From the NCBI RefSeq assembly GCF_014126615.1, contig NZ_CP059896.1:1374501-1438500 (forward strand): DNA of 64,000 bases. Reading direction: 5' to 3'. The notes beneath the pieces are model-generated. The model made no database searches, had not been told where the DNA came from, and saw only the letters and a list, made by a program, of their open reading frames with translations. Numbering within the stretch: position 1 is the stretch's first letter; each line of letters begins with the position of its first letter. The position numbers and the translations under genes were made by a program. This DNA comes from Ciceribacter thiooxidans (GTDB taxonomy: Bacteria > Pseudomonadota > Alphaproteobacteria > Rhizobiales > Rhizobiaceae). Below, one piece after another: positions 35,874-44,073 of this stretch.

Positions 35874-37211
35874 ATGACGGACAAACTCGGAATCATGGTG
35901 TGCGGACACGGCAGCCGCAATCAGAACGCCGCGCGCGAATTCGCCGTGATCGCGGAGGCGCTGAAGGCCCGAAATCCGGACATGCCGGTCGAATACGGTT
36001 ATCTGGAATTCTGCAATCCGGTGATTTCCGCCGGCCTCGACAAGCTTCGCGCGCAGGGCGTCACGCGGGTTCTGGCGATCCCGGGCATGCTCTTCGCCGC
36101 CGGCCACGCCAAGAACGACATTCCCTCCGTGCTCAACACCTATCAGGCGCAAAATCCGGGCATGGTGATCAATTACGGGCGTGAACTCGGCATCGATCTC
36201 AAGATGATCCGCGCCGCCGGCGACCGTATCCAGGAGGCGATCGAAAAGGCGAATGCCGAACTCGGCTTCGTCGACAAGCACGAGACGCTGCTGATGGTGG
36301 TCGGTCGCGGCTCCTCTGACCCGGACGCCAATTCCAACGCCGCCAAGGTCATGCGGATGCTCTGGGAGGGCATGGGCTTCGGCTGGGGCGAGACGTGCTA
36401 TTCGGGCGTGACCTTCCCGCTCGTCGAGCCGGGCCTCACCCACGCCGCCAGGCTCGGCTACAAGCGCATCATCGTCTTCCCGTATTTCCTCTTCACCGGC
36501 GTTCTGGTGAAGCGGATCTATTCCTACACCGACGAAGTGGCGGCGCGTCATCCCGAGATCCAGTTCGTCAAGGCGAGCTACCTGAACGACCATCCGCTCG
36601 TGCTCGAAGCCTTCCAGGACCGGGTCAAGGAAGTCCTCGAAGGTGCTGCGGTGATGAACTGCCAGATGTGCAAGTATCGCGAGCAGGTGCTCGGCTTCGA
36701 GGCCGATATCGGTCAGCCGCAGGAAAGCCATCACCACCACGTCGAGGGCATCGGCGGCGGGCTGGAAAACTGTCCGTGCCAGGGGGATTGCGATGCCTCC
36801 TGCCGCGATCCCGATTTCTGCAAGGAGCACGGCCTGCCCTGGACCCCGGTGCATTCCCATGCCGAGCCCAACGACCTTGAACCGGCCTTCGACTACGCGG
36901 CTTCGACCACGCTCGGCGGCAAATACGGCCATCTCCTGAACGCAGCGCCCGATGCCGAGCTCGACGCGGTGATGAACGCCCCTTCCAGCGGCAAGGCCCA
37001 TGTCCACGAGCACGGCCCCAATTGCGGCTGCGGCCATCATCACCACGACCACGGTCACGATCATCACCACCATCATGACCATGACCATGACCATGACCAT
37101 GCACACCGTCATGGCCACGGGCACAGCCATGATCACGATCACGGACATCACCACGCGCCGTACCCGCATGCCGACCATCCGCTCGGCCCGAAGTCGATGC
37201 AGAAGAAATGA
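35874..37211 (+). CDS. cbiX: Long CbiX: sirohydrochlorin cobaltochelatase with Fe-S motif and His-rich tail
   Basis: 445 residues. Two chelatase halves (GIMVCGHGSRNQNAAREF; MLFAAGHAKNDIPSVLNTY; then LLMVVGRGSSDPDANSN and VFPYFLFTGVLVKRIYSY) are followed by the CbiX-L Fe-S motif MNCQMC (C263, C266), a Cys-rich stretch and a tail with about 35 histidines (residues ~380-430). CbiX inserts cobalt into sirohydrochlorin, the first step of the early-cobalt (anaerobic) pathway. It has a GGAG-like site ahead of ATG 35874 and leads the cobH-L-I-J-M genes. Confidence 0.92.
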   Translation: MTDKLGIMVCGHGSRNQNAAREFAVIAEALKARNPDMPVEYGYLEFCNPVISAGLDKLRAQGVTRVLAIPGMLFAAGHAKNDIPSVLNTYQAQNPGMVINYGRELGIDLKMIRAAGDRIQEAIEKANAELGFVDKHETLLMVVGRGSSDPDANSNAAKVMRMLWEGMGFGWGETCYSGVTFPLVEPGLTHAARLGYKRIIVFPYFLFTGVLVKRIYSYTDEVAARHPEIQFVKASYLNDHPLVLEAFQDRVKEVLEGAAVMNCQMCKYREQVLGFEADIGQPQESHHHHVEGIGGGLENCPCQGDCDASCRDPDFCKEHGLPWTPVHSHAEPNDLEPAFDYAASTTLGGKYGHLLNAAPDAELDAVMNAPSSGKAHVHEHGPNCGCGHHHHDHGHDHHHHHDHDHDHDHAHRHGHGHSHDHDHGHHHAPYPHADHPLGPKSMQKK

Positions 37212-37242
37212 CCGCATTGTTCGACAGACAGGCGTCCCGTCA

Positions 37243-37372
37243 CTGCCCCTCATCCCCCTGCCGGGACCTTCTCCCCGTTGGCACGGGGAGAAGGGGGATG
37301 GGGCACGGGCGATGCCGCGGATTCCTTCTCCCCGTTTGCGGGGAGAAGGTGGCGGTAGCCGGATGAGGGGCA
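37243..37372. repeat. Type-B palindromic repeat, cbiX-cobH gap
   Basis: Arms CCCCTCATCCCCCTGCCGGG (left) and GTGGCGGTAGCCGGATGAGG (right), each with an inner CCTTCTCCCCG/CGGGGAGAAGG dyad. It fills nearly the whole gap, and its right end GGATGAGGGG lies just before the cobH start. Confidence 0.85.
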
Positions 37373-37379
37373 AACGACA

Positions 37380-38024
37380 TTGACCATTCCCCTCGACTAC
37401 ATCCGCGATCCCGCAGAGATCTACCGCCGGTCCTTCGAGACGATCCGGGGTGAGGCGGATTTGTCGCGCTTTTCCAATGGCATGGAGGCGCTCGTTGTCA
37501 GGCTGATTCATGCCTGTGGCATGGTCGATCTCGCCGGTGACATCGCCTTTTCGGAGGGTGCTTTCGAGGCGGGGGCCGCGGCGCTTGCCGGCGGTGCGCC
37601 GATCCTCTGCGACGCCGAAATGGTCCGCCACGGCATCATCCGGCGGCTGCTGCCGGCCGAAAACGAGGTGATCTGCCTCCTCACAGACGAGCGGGTGCGC
37701 CCGAAGGCGGCCGAAATCGGCAACACGCGTTCGGCGGCCCAGGTCGATCTCTGGGGCGAGCGGCTCGGCGGCGCGGTGGTGGCGATCGGCAATGCCCCGA
37801 CGGCGCTCTTCCGGCTGCTCGAACGGCTCGACGCCGGCGCGCCGAAACCGGCCGTTATCCTCGGACTTCCGGTCGGTTTCGTCGGAGCGGCCGAAAGCAA
37901 GGAGGCGCTGATCGCCGATCCGCGCGGCGTGCCGTTCATCGCCGTCCGGGGACGCCGCGGTGGCTCGGCCATGGCGTCGGCAGCCGTCAACGCGCTCGCC
38001 GGAAGGTTGGGCACCAATGACTAG
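37380..38024 (+). CDS. cobH: Precorrin-8X methylmutase (CobH)
   Basis: 214 residues; moves the C11 methyl to C12, giving hydrogenobyrinate. Starts at TTG 37380 ([20 protein letters not shown]); the conserved catalytic His is in [13 protein letters not shown], and later marks are [13 protein letters not shown] and [13 protein letters not shown]. The GAGGGG 8 nt ahead of the TTG comes from the right end of the repeat element. Overlaps cobL by 8 bp. Confidence 0.95.
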   Translation: MTIPLDYIRDPAEIYRRSFETIRGEADLSRFSNGMEALVVRLIHACGMVDLAGDIAFSEGAFEAGAAALAGGAPILCDAEMVRHGIIRRLLPAENEVICLLTDERVRPKAAEIGNTRSAAQVDLWGERLGGAVVAIGNAPTALFRLLERLDAGAPKPAVILGLPVGFVGAAESKEALIADPRGVPFIAVRGRRGGSAMASAAVNALAGRLGTND

Positions 38025-39246
38025 ACGCTGGCTCACCATCATCGGCGTCGGCGACAACGGCCTTGAGAGCCTGACATCCGAAGCGCAGGCCCTGCTCTGG
38101 CAGGCCGAGACCATCGTGCTCGGCGAGCGGCTGGACGGCGTGCTCGAAGGTGGTCACCTGCCGGGGCTGAAGCGTGTGCTCACCTGGAGCGGCGGCTTTC
38201 GTGAGACGCTGTCGGAAGTGCTGAAGCTACGCGGCACGCCGGTGACGGTGCTCGCGACCGGCGATCCCATGCATTTCGGCATCGGCGCGACGCTGCGGCG
38301 CTACGTGCCGGCGGAAGAGATGGCCGTGCTGCCGTCGCCGTCGGCCTTCTCGCTCGCCGCCGCCCGGCTCGGCTGGCCGTTGCAGTCGGTCGCGCAGATC
38401 TCGCTCCATGGCCGGCCGCTCTCCCATCTCAACCGGCACCTTCTGCCGGGTGCGCGCATTCTGGCGCTGACGTCGGGGGCGGAAACGGTCCGCGACGCGG
38501 CGAGCCTTCTCGTCCGCCGCGGCTTCGGAGCCTCGGTGATCACAGTGCTCGACCATATGGGCGGTCCCGCAGAGCGGATGACGGTGATGAGCGCCGAGGC
38601 TTTTGCGGCGGAGGCGCCGGCGATTTCGGAGTTCAACACGCTGGCGATCGACTGCGCCGCCGAAGGGCCGCTTCTCGCGCCTGTACCCGGACTGCCGGAC
38701 GATGCCTTCGTGCATGACGGCCAGTTGACCAAGCGCGAGGTGAGGGCGGCGACGCTCTCGCTGCTCGCGCCCTTTCCGAATGCGCTTCTCTGGGATGTCG
38801 GTGCCGGCTGCGGCTCGATTGCGGTCGAGTGGCTGCGTTGCGGCATGGGCGCTCAGGCCGTGGCGGTCGAGGCCCGCGCCGAGCGGGTGACGATGATCCG
38901 CACCAATGCCGAGACGCTCGGTGTTCCGGACCTGCAGGTGGTCGAGGCGCCCGCCCCGGAGGGGCTCGAAGGGCTCGAAGCGCCGGACCGCGTCTTCATC
39001 GGCGGCGGCCTGACCCACGACGGCGTCTTCGACGATTGCTGGGCAGCACTGAAACCCGGCGGCCGGCTGGTCGCCAATGCGGTGACGATCGAAGGCGAGG
39101 CGAGGCTTGCGGACCTGCACGGTTTTCACGGCGGCGAACTCACCCGCATTTCGGTGTCGCGCGGCGCGCCGGTCGGGCGCTATTGCGGCTGGAAGCCTCT
39201 GATGCCGGTTACCATCTGGTCGGTGACGAAGGGGGAGGGCGCGTGA
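38017..39246 (+). CDS. cobL: Precorrin-6B C5,15-methyltransferase (decarboxylating) CobL
   Basis: 409 residues, a fusion of CbiE-like (N-terminal; [20 protein letters not shown]) and CbiT-like (C-terminal; [20 protein letters not shown]) methyltransferases. It methylates C5 and C15 and removes the C12 acetate carboxyl. The ATG at 38017 lies within the end of cobH. Followed by a type-A repeat and cobI. Confidence 0.95.
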   Translation: MTRRWLTIIGVGDNGLESLTSEAQALLWQAETIVLGERLDGVLEGGHLPGLKRVLTWSGGFRETLSEVLKLRGTPVTVLATGDPMHFGIGATLRRYVPAEEMAVLPSPSAFSLAAARLGWPLQSVAQISLHGRPLSHLNRHLLPGARILALTSGAETVRDAASLLVRRGFGASVITVLDHMGGPAERMTVMSAEAFAAEAPAISEFNTLAIDCAAEGPLLAPVPGLPDDAFVHDGQLTKREVRAATLSLLAPFPNALLWDVGAGCGSIAVEWLRCGMGAQAVAVEARAERVTMIRTNAETLGVPDLQVVEAPAPEGLEGLEAPDRVFIGGGLTHDGVFDDCWAALKPGGRLVANAVTIEGEARLADLHGFHGGELTRISVSRGAPVGRYCGWKPLMPVTIWSVTKGEGA

Positions 39247-39265
39247 TGCGGTTCGCGTTTCAATG

Positions 39266-39457
39266 CCCCCTCTGGCCTGCCGGCCATCTCCCCCACAAGG
39301 GGGGAGAGATCCGCGCCGCCAACGTGCTGCGCGCCGGCCGCTCGCTTCGCACGGACATTGCCTTCCCGGCGTTAACCCGTGATCCTCCTAGGGCGCGAGC
39401 GGTGCCGCTTGTCTGTCTCCCCCCTTGTGGGGGAGATGGCCGGCAGGCCAGAGGGGG
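39266..39457. repeat. Type-A palindromic repeat, cobL-cobI gap
   Basis: Left arm CCCCCTCTGGCCTGCCGGCC... with inner CTCCCCCAC/AGGGGGGAG dyad; right arm ...GGGGGAGATGGCCGGCAGGC to GAGGGGG at 39457. Same arms as the copy at 28155-28344, with a different ~100-bp middle. Confidence 0.85.
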
Positions 39458-39487
39458 TATTTTTCCGACAAGCAGGGGGCAGTCCTC

Positions 39488-40231
39488 ATGACCGGCAAGC
39501 TCTACGGCCTCGGCCTCGGCCCCGGCGATCCCGAACTCCTGACGCTGAAGGCACACCGCATCCTGACCTCGGTTCCGGTGATCGCCTATCCGGCACCCGA
39601 TACAGGGTCAAGCTTCGCCCGGCAGATCGCAGCCCCCTATCTGAGTTTCCACCAGGTGGAGGTTCCGATTATCGTGCCCATGCGGGTCGAGCGTTTCCCC
39701 GCGAAGGAAACCTACGACGAGGCGGCCGAGACACTGGCGCGACATCTCGAAAGCGGCCTCGACGTCGCGGTTCTCTGCGAGGGCGATCCCTTCTTCTATG
39801 GTTCGTTCATGTATCTCTTCGAGCGTCTTGCCGGCCGGTTCGCCACAGAGATCGTGCCCGGCGTCTCCTCGATGATGGCTTCGGCGGCTGCCCTCGGGCG
39901 GCCGCTTGCCGCGCGCAACGACGTGCTGAGCGTCGTGCCGGGCCCGCTCGACGACGATACCATGCGCGCCCGCATCGAGGCGGCGGGTGCGGTGGCGATC
40001 ATCAAGGTCGGCCGGCACTTTTCCCGCATCCGGGCGCTGATCCGCACCATGGGGCTTGAAGCCGCCGCCGGTTACGTCGAGCGCGTGAGCCTTGCCGAAC
40101 AGCGCGTCCTGCCGCTCGCCGAAGTCGGCGAGGACGTCGCCCCTTATTTTTCGATGATCCTGATCTACAAGGGCGGGGAGGGCTGGAACGCCGGCCTCTC
40201 GCCGCGGACCTCAAACGGAATGCCCTCATGA
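39488..40231 (+). CDS. cobI: Precorrin-2 C20-methyltransferase (CobI/CbiL)
   Basis: 247 residues, SAM-dependent. It methylates (cobalt-)precorrin-2 at C20. Marks are LYGLGLGPGDPELLTLKAHR, VLCEGDPFFYGSFMYLFERL and EIVPGVSSMMASAAALGRPL. ATG 39488 has AGGGGG 8 nt upstream. It overlaps the cbiG-cobJ start by 4 bp. Confidence 0.95.
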   Translation: MTGKLYGLGLGPGDPELLTLKAHRILTSVPVIAYPAPDTGSSFARQIAAPYLSFHQVEVPIIVPMRVERFPAKETYDEAAETLARHLESGLDVAVLCEGDPFFYGSFMYLFERLAGRFATEIVPGVSSMMASAAALGRPLAARNDVLSVVPGPLDDDTMRARIEAAGAVAIIKVGRHFSRIRALIRTMGLEAAAGYVERVSLAEQRVLPLAEVGEDVAPYFSMILIYKGGEGWNAGLSPRTSNGMPS

Positions 40232-42189
40232 GCGAACTGAACACACCGGCCGTCGTCATCCTGTCGGACAAGGCCCTCGATCTCGGCCGGCGCATCGCGC
40301 TTGCAATCGGGGGCGAACTGCACGGCGCCCGCGCGCGCGTCTCGTCCGCCGATCGCCTGTTCGACGACGTGAAGGCGCATCTGGCGGGGCTCTTCGCCGA
40401 AGGCCGGCCGATCGTCGCGGTGATGGCGTCCGGCGCCGTCATTCGCCTTCTCGCGCCGTTTCTCTCCGACAAGCAGGTGGAGCCGCCGGTGCTCTCTGTC
40501 TCCGAGGACGGTGCCTCGGTCGTGCCCCTCCTCGGCGGCCATCACGGCGCCAACGATCTGGCGCGGGCGATTGCAGGCGCACTTGATGCCCATGCGGCCG
40601 TGACCACCGCCGGCGACCTCCGGTTCGGGATCGCACTGGACGAACCGCCGGCCGGCTATGTGCTCGCCAATCCGGAGAACGCTAAGGCGGTGATGGCCGA
40701 ACTGGTGGCGGGGGCGAAGGCGAAGCTCGCTGTCTCCTCTCCCCGGCGGGGAGAGGGTGGCGCGATAGCGCCGGGTGAGGGGGCGGCACCCGACAAGTCC
40801 AGCCTTTTGTCCCCCTCATCCGGTCCTTCGGACCACCTTCTCCCCGTCGGGGAGAAGGGAAGGGCGCCGCTCGCCGCCTGGCTTCTCTCCTCGCGCATCC
40901 CCTTCGCGGACGACGGGATGGTGACATTGACCGTCACCGACCGGCCGAAGAACGCAGGCCCGCTGGAGCTCGTCTACCATCCGAAGACGCTGGTGCTCGG
41001 CATCGGCTGCGAGCGGCATGCCTCCACCGACGAGGCGATTGCGCTCGCCGAAAAGGCCCTTACAGAATGCGGACTGGCGCGGGAGAGCCTCGCAGCCGTC
41101 GCCTCGATCGACGTCAAGGCGGACGAGGCGGCGGTGCATGCGGCCGCGGCGCATTTCGGCGTGCCGGCTCGTTTCTTCGACGCCGCGACGCTGGAGGCGG
41201 AAGCGCCCCGGCTCAGGAACCCGTCCGAGGTCGTTTTCGCCGAGGTCGGCTGCCACGGCGTTGCCGAAGGGGCGGCGCTCGCGGCCGTCGGGCCGGCCGG
41301 GGAACTCGTCGTCGAAAAGATCAAGTCGAAGGGTGCTACGGCCGCAATCGCCCGTGTGCCGGCGATAGTCGATCCCGAAACCATCGGCCGTGCACGCGGA
41401 AAGCTCTTTGTCGTTGGCATCGGCCCCGGTGCCGACCAGTGGCGCTCGCCCGAGGTCTCGGCGATGGTTTCCGCCTCGACCGACCTCGTCGGCTATTCGC
41501 TCTATCTCGACCTGCTCGGTCCGCTCGCGGAAGGCAAGGCACGCCACGATTTCGATCTCGGCAAGGAGGAGGCGCGCGTCGTGCGGGCCATGGAACTCGC
41601 CGGCGAGGGGCGGACGGTGGCGCTGGTCTGCTCGGGCGACGCCGGCATCTACGCGATGGCGACGCTGGTCTTCGAACTTTTCGACAAGGGCGGCATTTCG
41701 GACGCCGCGCACCGGATCGAGGTGCAGGTCTCGCCCGGCATTTCGGCGTTGCAGGCGGCGGCGGCACGCATCGGTGCGCCGCTCGGCCACGATTTCTGCA
41801 CCATCTCGCTCTCCGACCTGCTGACGCCGTGGGAGCACATCCAGCGGCGCGTGACGGCGGCGGGTGAGGGCGATTTCGTCATCGCCTTCTACAATCCGGT
41901 GTCGATGAAGCGCCGCACGCAGCTTGCCTGGGCGCGCGAAAAGCTGCTGGAATACCGTCCGGCCACCACACCGGTGATCCTCGCCACCAATCTCGGGCGC
42001 CCCGGTGAGCACGTCCGCACCGTGCCGCTCGGCGCACTGAACGTCGATGACGTCGATATGCTGACGGTCGTCGTCGTCGGCTCGTCGGAAAGCCGCACGG
42101 TCACGACCGGCGACGGCAAGACCTGGGTTTACACGCCGCGCGGCTATTCGGGGAAGGCGGATACGGGGATGGCGAAAGCTGGTGCCTGA
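40228..42189 (+). CDS. cobJ: CbiG-CobJ fusion: cobalt-precorrin-5A hydrolase and precorrin-3B C17-methyltransferase
   Basis: 653 residues. Residues 1-170 are CbiG N-terminal and central domains (VAVMASGAVIRLLAPFLSDK; PLLGGHHGANDLARAIAGAL), about 245-380 is the CbiG C-terminal/CobE-like domain (GIGCERHASTDEAIALAEKA; DVKADEAAVHAAAAHFGVPA), and 392-640 is CobJ (LFVVGIGPGADQWRSPEVSA; LVCSGDAGIYAMA). CbiG opens the lactone ring after contraction; CobJ methylates C17 and contracts the ring. Residues about 171-211 are encoded by an in-frame repeat (40737-40860). Fusion of CbiG to CobJ/CbiH is known; the repeat-coded linker is the oddity. Confidence 0.92.
   Translation: MSELNTPAVVILSDKALDLGRRIALAIGGELHGARARVSSADRLFDDVKAHLAGLFAEGRPIVAVMASGAVIRLLAPFLSDKQVEPPVLSVSEDGASVVPLLGGHHGANDLARAIAGALDAHAAVTTAGDLRFGIALDEPPAGYVLANPENAKAVMAELVAGAKAKLAVSSPRRGEGGAIAPGEGAAPDKSSLLSPSSGPSDHLLPVGEKGRAPLAAWLLSSRIPFADDGMVTLTVTDRPKNAGPLELVYHPKTLVLGIGCERHASTDEAIALAEKALTECGLARESLAAVASIDVKADEAAVHAAAAHFGVPARFFDAATLEAEAPRLRNPSEVVFAEVGCHGVAEGAALAAVGPAGELVVEKIKSKGATAAIARVPAIVDPETIGRARGKLFVVGIGPGADQWRSPEVSAMVSASTDLVGYSLYLDLLGPLAEGKARHDFDLGKEEARVVRAMELAGEGRTVALVCSGDAGIYAMATLVFELFDKGGISDAAHRIEVQVSPGISALQAAAARIGAPLGHDFCTISLSDLLTPWEHIQRRVTAAGEGDFVIAFYNPVSMKRRTQLAWAREKLLEYRPATTPVILATNLGRPGEHVRTVPLGALNVDDVDMLTVVVVGSSESRTVTTGDGKTWVYTPRGYSGKADTGMAKAGA
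40737..40860. repeat. Repeat inserted in frame inside cbiG-cobJ
   Basis: CTCTCCCCGGCGGGGAGAGG and GCGCGATAGCGCCGGGTGAG at the left, and CCCCCTCATCCGGTCCTTCG followed by the type-B CCTTCTCCCCG/CGGGGAGAAGG dyad at the right. The frame is kept. The encoded stretch (SSPRRGEGGAIAPGEGAAPD, then KSSLLSPSSGPSDHLLPVGE) is low-complexity and sits between CbiG subdomains. Confidence 0.8.
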
Positions 42190-42194
42190 GCATG

Positions 42195-42319
42195 GCCCCT
42201 CATCCCCCTGCCGGGACCTTCTCCCCGTTCACTGGGAGAAGGGATTTGGGGCCGAGGCAGTGCAGCATCGTCCTTCTCCCCGCAGGCGGGGAGAAGGTGG
42301 CGGCAGCCGGATGAGGGGC
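42195..42319. repeat. Type-B palindromic repeat, cobJ-cobM gap
   Basis: Left arm CCCCTCATCCCCCTGCCGGG, right arm GTGGCGGCAGCCGGATGAGG, each with an inner CTTCTCCCC/GGGGAGAAGG dyad. Close match to the copy at 37243-37372. One inner stem carries a substitution (CTCCCCGTTCACTGGGAG). Confidence 0.85.
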
Positions 42320-42366
42320 AGTTACATACGCGGTAGCGTCAGGGAAGATTTGACAAGGAAAACAGC

Positions 42367-43149
42367 ATGACCGTCTATTTCATCGGGGCAGGGCCGGGGG
42401 CTCCCGACCTCATCACCGTCCGGGGTCTCAGGCTGATCGAGCGTTGCCCGGTTTGCCTCTATGCGGGTTCGCTGGTCCCGGAGGAGATCGTCAAGGCGGC
42501 GCCCGAAGGCGCGATCGTCAAAGATACCGCGCCGATGCATCTCGATGCGATCGTCGCCGAGATGGAGGCTGCGCATGCCCGCGGTGAGGATGTCGCCCGC
42601 GTCCACTCCGGCGATCCGTCGATCTACGGCGCTATCGCCGAACAGATGCGCCGGCTCGATGCACTCGGCATCCCCTATGACGTGGTGCCGGGCGTGCCGG
42701 CGTTTGCCGCGACCGCGGCCCGGCTCAAGACGGAACTGACGCTGCCCGAGATCGCCCAGACGATCATCATCACCCGCACCGAGATGAAGGCGTCCTCGAT
42801 GCCGGAGTTCGAGACGCTGGAAATCCTCGGGAAATCGCGGGCGACGCTCGCAATCCACCTGTCGATCCGCAACCTGCCGCACATCCGCGAGGTTCTCACG
42901 CCCTATTACGGCGAGGATTGCCCGGTGGTGGTCGCCTACCGCTCGACCTGGCCCGACGAACAGTTCATCCGCACGACGCTCAAGGACATGCAGGCGGCGG
43001 TGCGCGAGGCGAAGATCACCCGCACGGCCCTCATCATGGTCGGCAAGGTCTTCGGCTCGGTCGAGTTCCGCGACAGCGATCTCTATAATTCGCAGTTCAG
43101 CCACGTGCTGCGCAATGTCGGCAAGAAGAAAAAGCAGGTGGCCGGCTGA
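42367..43149 (+). CDS. cobM: Precorrin-4 C11-methyltransferase (CobM/CbiF)
   Basis: 260 residues, SAM-dependent tetrapyrrole methylase acting at C11 of (cobalt-)precorrin-4. VYFIGAGPGAPDLITVRGLR at the N-terminus, then VARVHSGDPSIYGAIAEQMR, VVPGVPAFAATAARLKTELT and PVVVAYRSTWPDEQFIRTTL. ATG 42367 follows AAGGAAAACAGC. A lysine-rich C-terminal tail KKKKQ is present. A DUF1905 gene follows after 3 bp. Confidence 0.96.
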   Translation: MTVYFIGAGPGAPDLITVRGLRLIERCPVCLYAGSLVPEEIVKAAPEGAIVKDTAPMHLDAIVAEMEAAHARGEDVARVHSGDPSIYGAIAEQMRRLDALGIPYDVVPGVPAFAATAARLKTELTLPEIAQTIIITRTEMKASSMPEFETLEILGKSRATLAIHLSIRNLPHIREVLTPYYGEDCPVVVAYRSTWPDEQFIRTTLKDMQAAVREAKITRTALIMVGKVFGSVEFRDSDLYNSQFSHVLRNVGKKKKQVAG

Positions 43150-43152
43150 ACC

Positions 43153-43458
43153 ATGGAACGCGCGGAGGGGTGGGACTTCGAGGCCGAGCTTTGGGAGTAC
43201 AAAGGCAAGGGTGCATGGCACTTCGTCACCCTTCCGCCCGAGGTCGGTTTCGCGATCCGCTGCGCGAGTGAAGGTCGTCGCCCCGGCTGGGGCATGGTGG
43301 CGGTGACGGCGGAAATCGGCGACGTCGCCTTCAAGACCTCGGTCTTTCCCGACAAGGCCGCGGAAAGCTATCTCCTCCCGGTCAAGGCCGCGGTCCGCAA
43401 GGCGGCACGGGTGAAGGCCGGCGACACGCTGAGGGTCCGGATCGTTCTCCAACGGTGA
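43153..43458 (+). CDS. DUF1905 domain protein
   Basis: 101 residues of a beta-barrel DUF1905 type: WDFEAELWEYKGKGAWHFVT, LPPEVG, then FKTSVFPDKAAESYLLPVKA, AVRKAARVKAGDTLRVRIVL. Starts 3 bp after the cobM stop, so it is probably co-transcribed. The family has no established function; a link with cobalamin synthesis would only be positional. Confidence 0.85.
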   Translation: MERAEGWDFEAELWEYKGKGAWHFVTLPPEVGFAIRCASEGRRPGWGMVAVTAEIGDVAFKTSVFPDKAAESYLLPVKAAVRKAARVKAGDTLRVRIVLQR

Positions 43459-43541
43459 ATGCGGACAATCGCGCGTTGTCCGGCTGTTGCCCTTCCACAC
43501 GCGCACGCTATGGTAGGCCCACGTTCGAAACGGAGATTCTC

Positions 43542-43997
43542 ATGGCGGTCGAAAGTAACGTGACGGAAGGTAGTTGCCGCTGCGGACAGGTGCGCCTCAA
43601 GGCGCACGGCAGGCCGATGCTGACCATGGCCTGCCATTGCACGGGCTGCCAGAAGATGACCGCCAGCGCCTTCTCGCTGAGTGCGCTCTATCCGCAGGAC
43701 GCAGTGGAGGTATCCGGACTGGAGCCGGTCATCGGCGGGCTCCACGGCGAGCTGCACCACTATTGCTGCCCCTATTGCATGAGCTGGCTGTTCACCCGCG
43801 CCGAGATGATGGGGCCGTTCGTCAATCTGCGCGCGACCATGCTGGACGATGCGCGCGGTTTCCGCCCGTTCATCGAGACCTACACGAGCGAGATGCTGCC
43901 CTGGGCGACGACGCCGGCAAAGCACAGCTTCGAGAAATTCCCGCCGATGGAGACCTTTGCCGGGCTGATCGCGGAATTCGCCGGAGCCGGCGCCTGA
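43542..43997 (+). CDS. GFA/Mss4-like zinc protein
   Basis: 151 residues from ATG 43542 (GGAG 7 nt upstream). Zinc-binding cysteines are in GSCRCGQVRLKAHG, CHCTGCQKM and CCPYCMSWL. Related in fold to the gene at 32426 but clearly different in sequence. A frame extension to 43455 is not conserved-looking. No specific function known. Confidence 0.88.
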   Translation: MAVESNVTEGSCRCGQVRLKAHGRPMLTMACHCTGCQKMTASAFSLSALYPQDAVEVSGLEPVIGGLHGELHHYCCPYCMSWLFTRAEMMGPFVNLRATMLDDARGFRPFIETYTSEMLPWATTPAKHSFEKFPPMETFAGLIAEFAGAGA

Positions 43998-44073
43998 GCG
44001 CTTGGCCTTCGCGTCCGAAATGCGATAAGACGGCTGCCTCATCATTCGACAGCGACACACTCCCGGCGGTTTC

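Noticed and set aside
35447..35920. Minus-strand open frame spanning the gap before cbiX
   Set aside because: Overlaps the TSUP gene and cbiX start, lacks a ribosome-binding site and recognisable content; I treat the gap as non-coding.
37070..37110. Phase-variable tandem repeat in cbiX
   Set aside because: The unit is six bases, so length changes keep the frame; it cannot switch the gene on and off.
28155..42319. The repeats as a CRISPR array or insertion sequences
   Set aside because: Copies are kilobases apart without unit spacers, encode no transposase, and have palindromic arms; they fit small non-autonomous palindromic elements.
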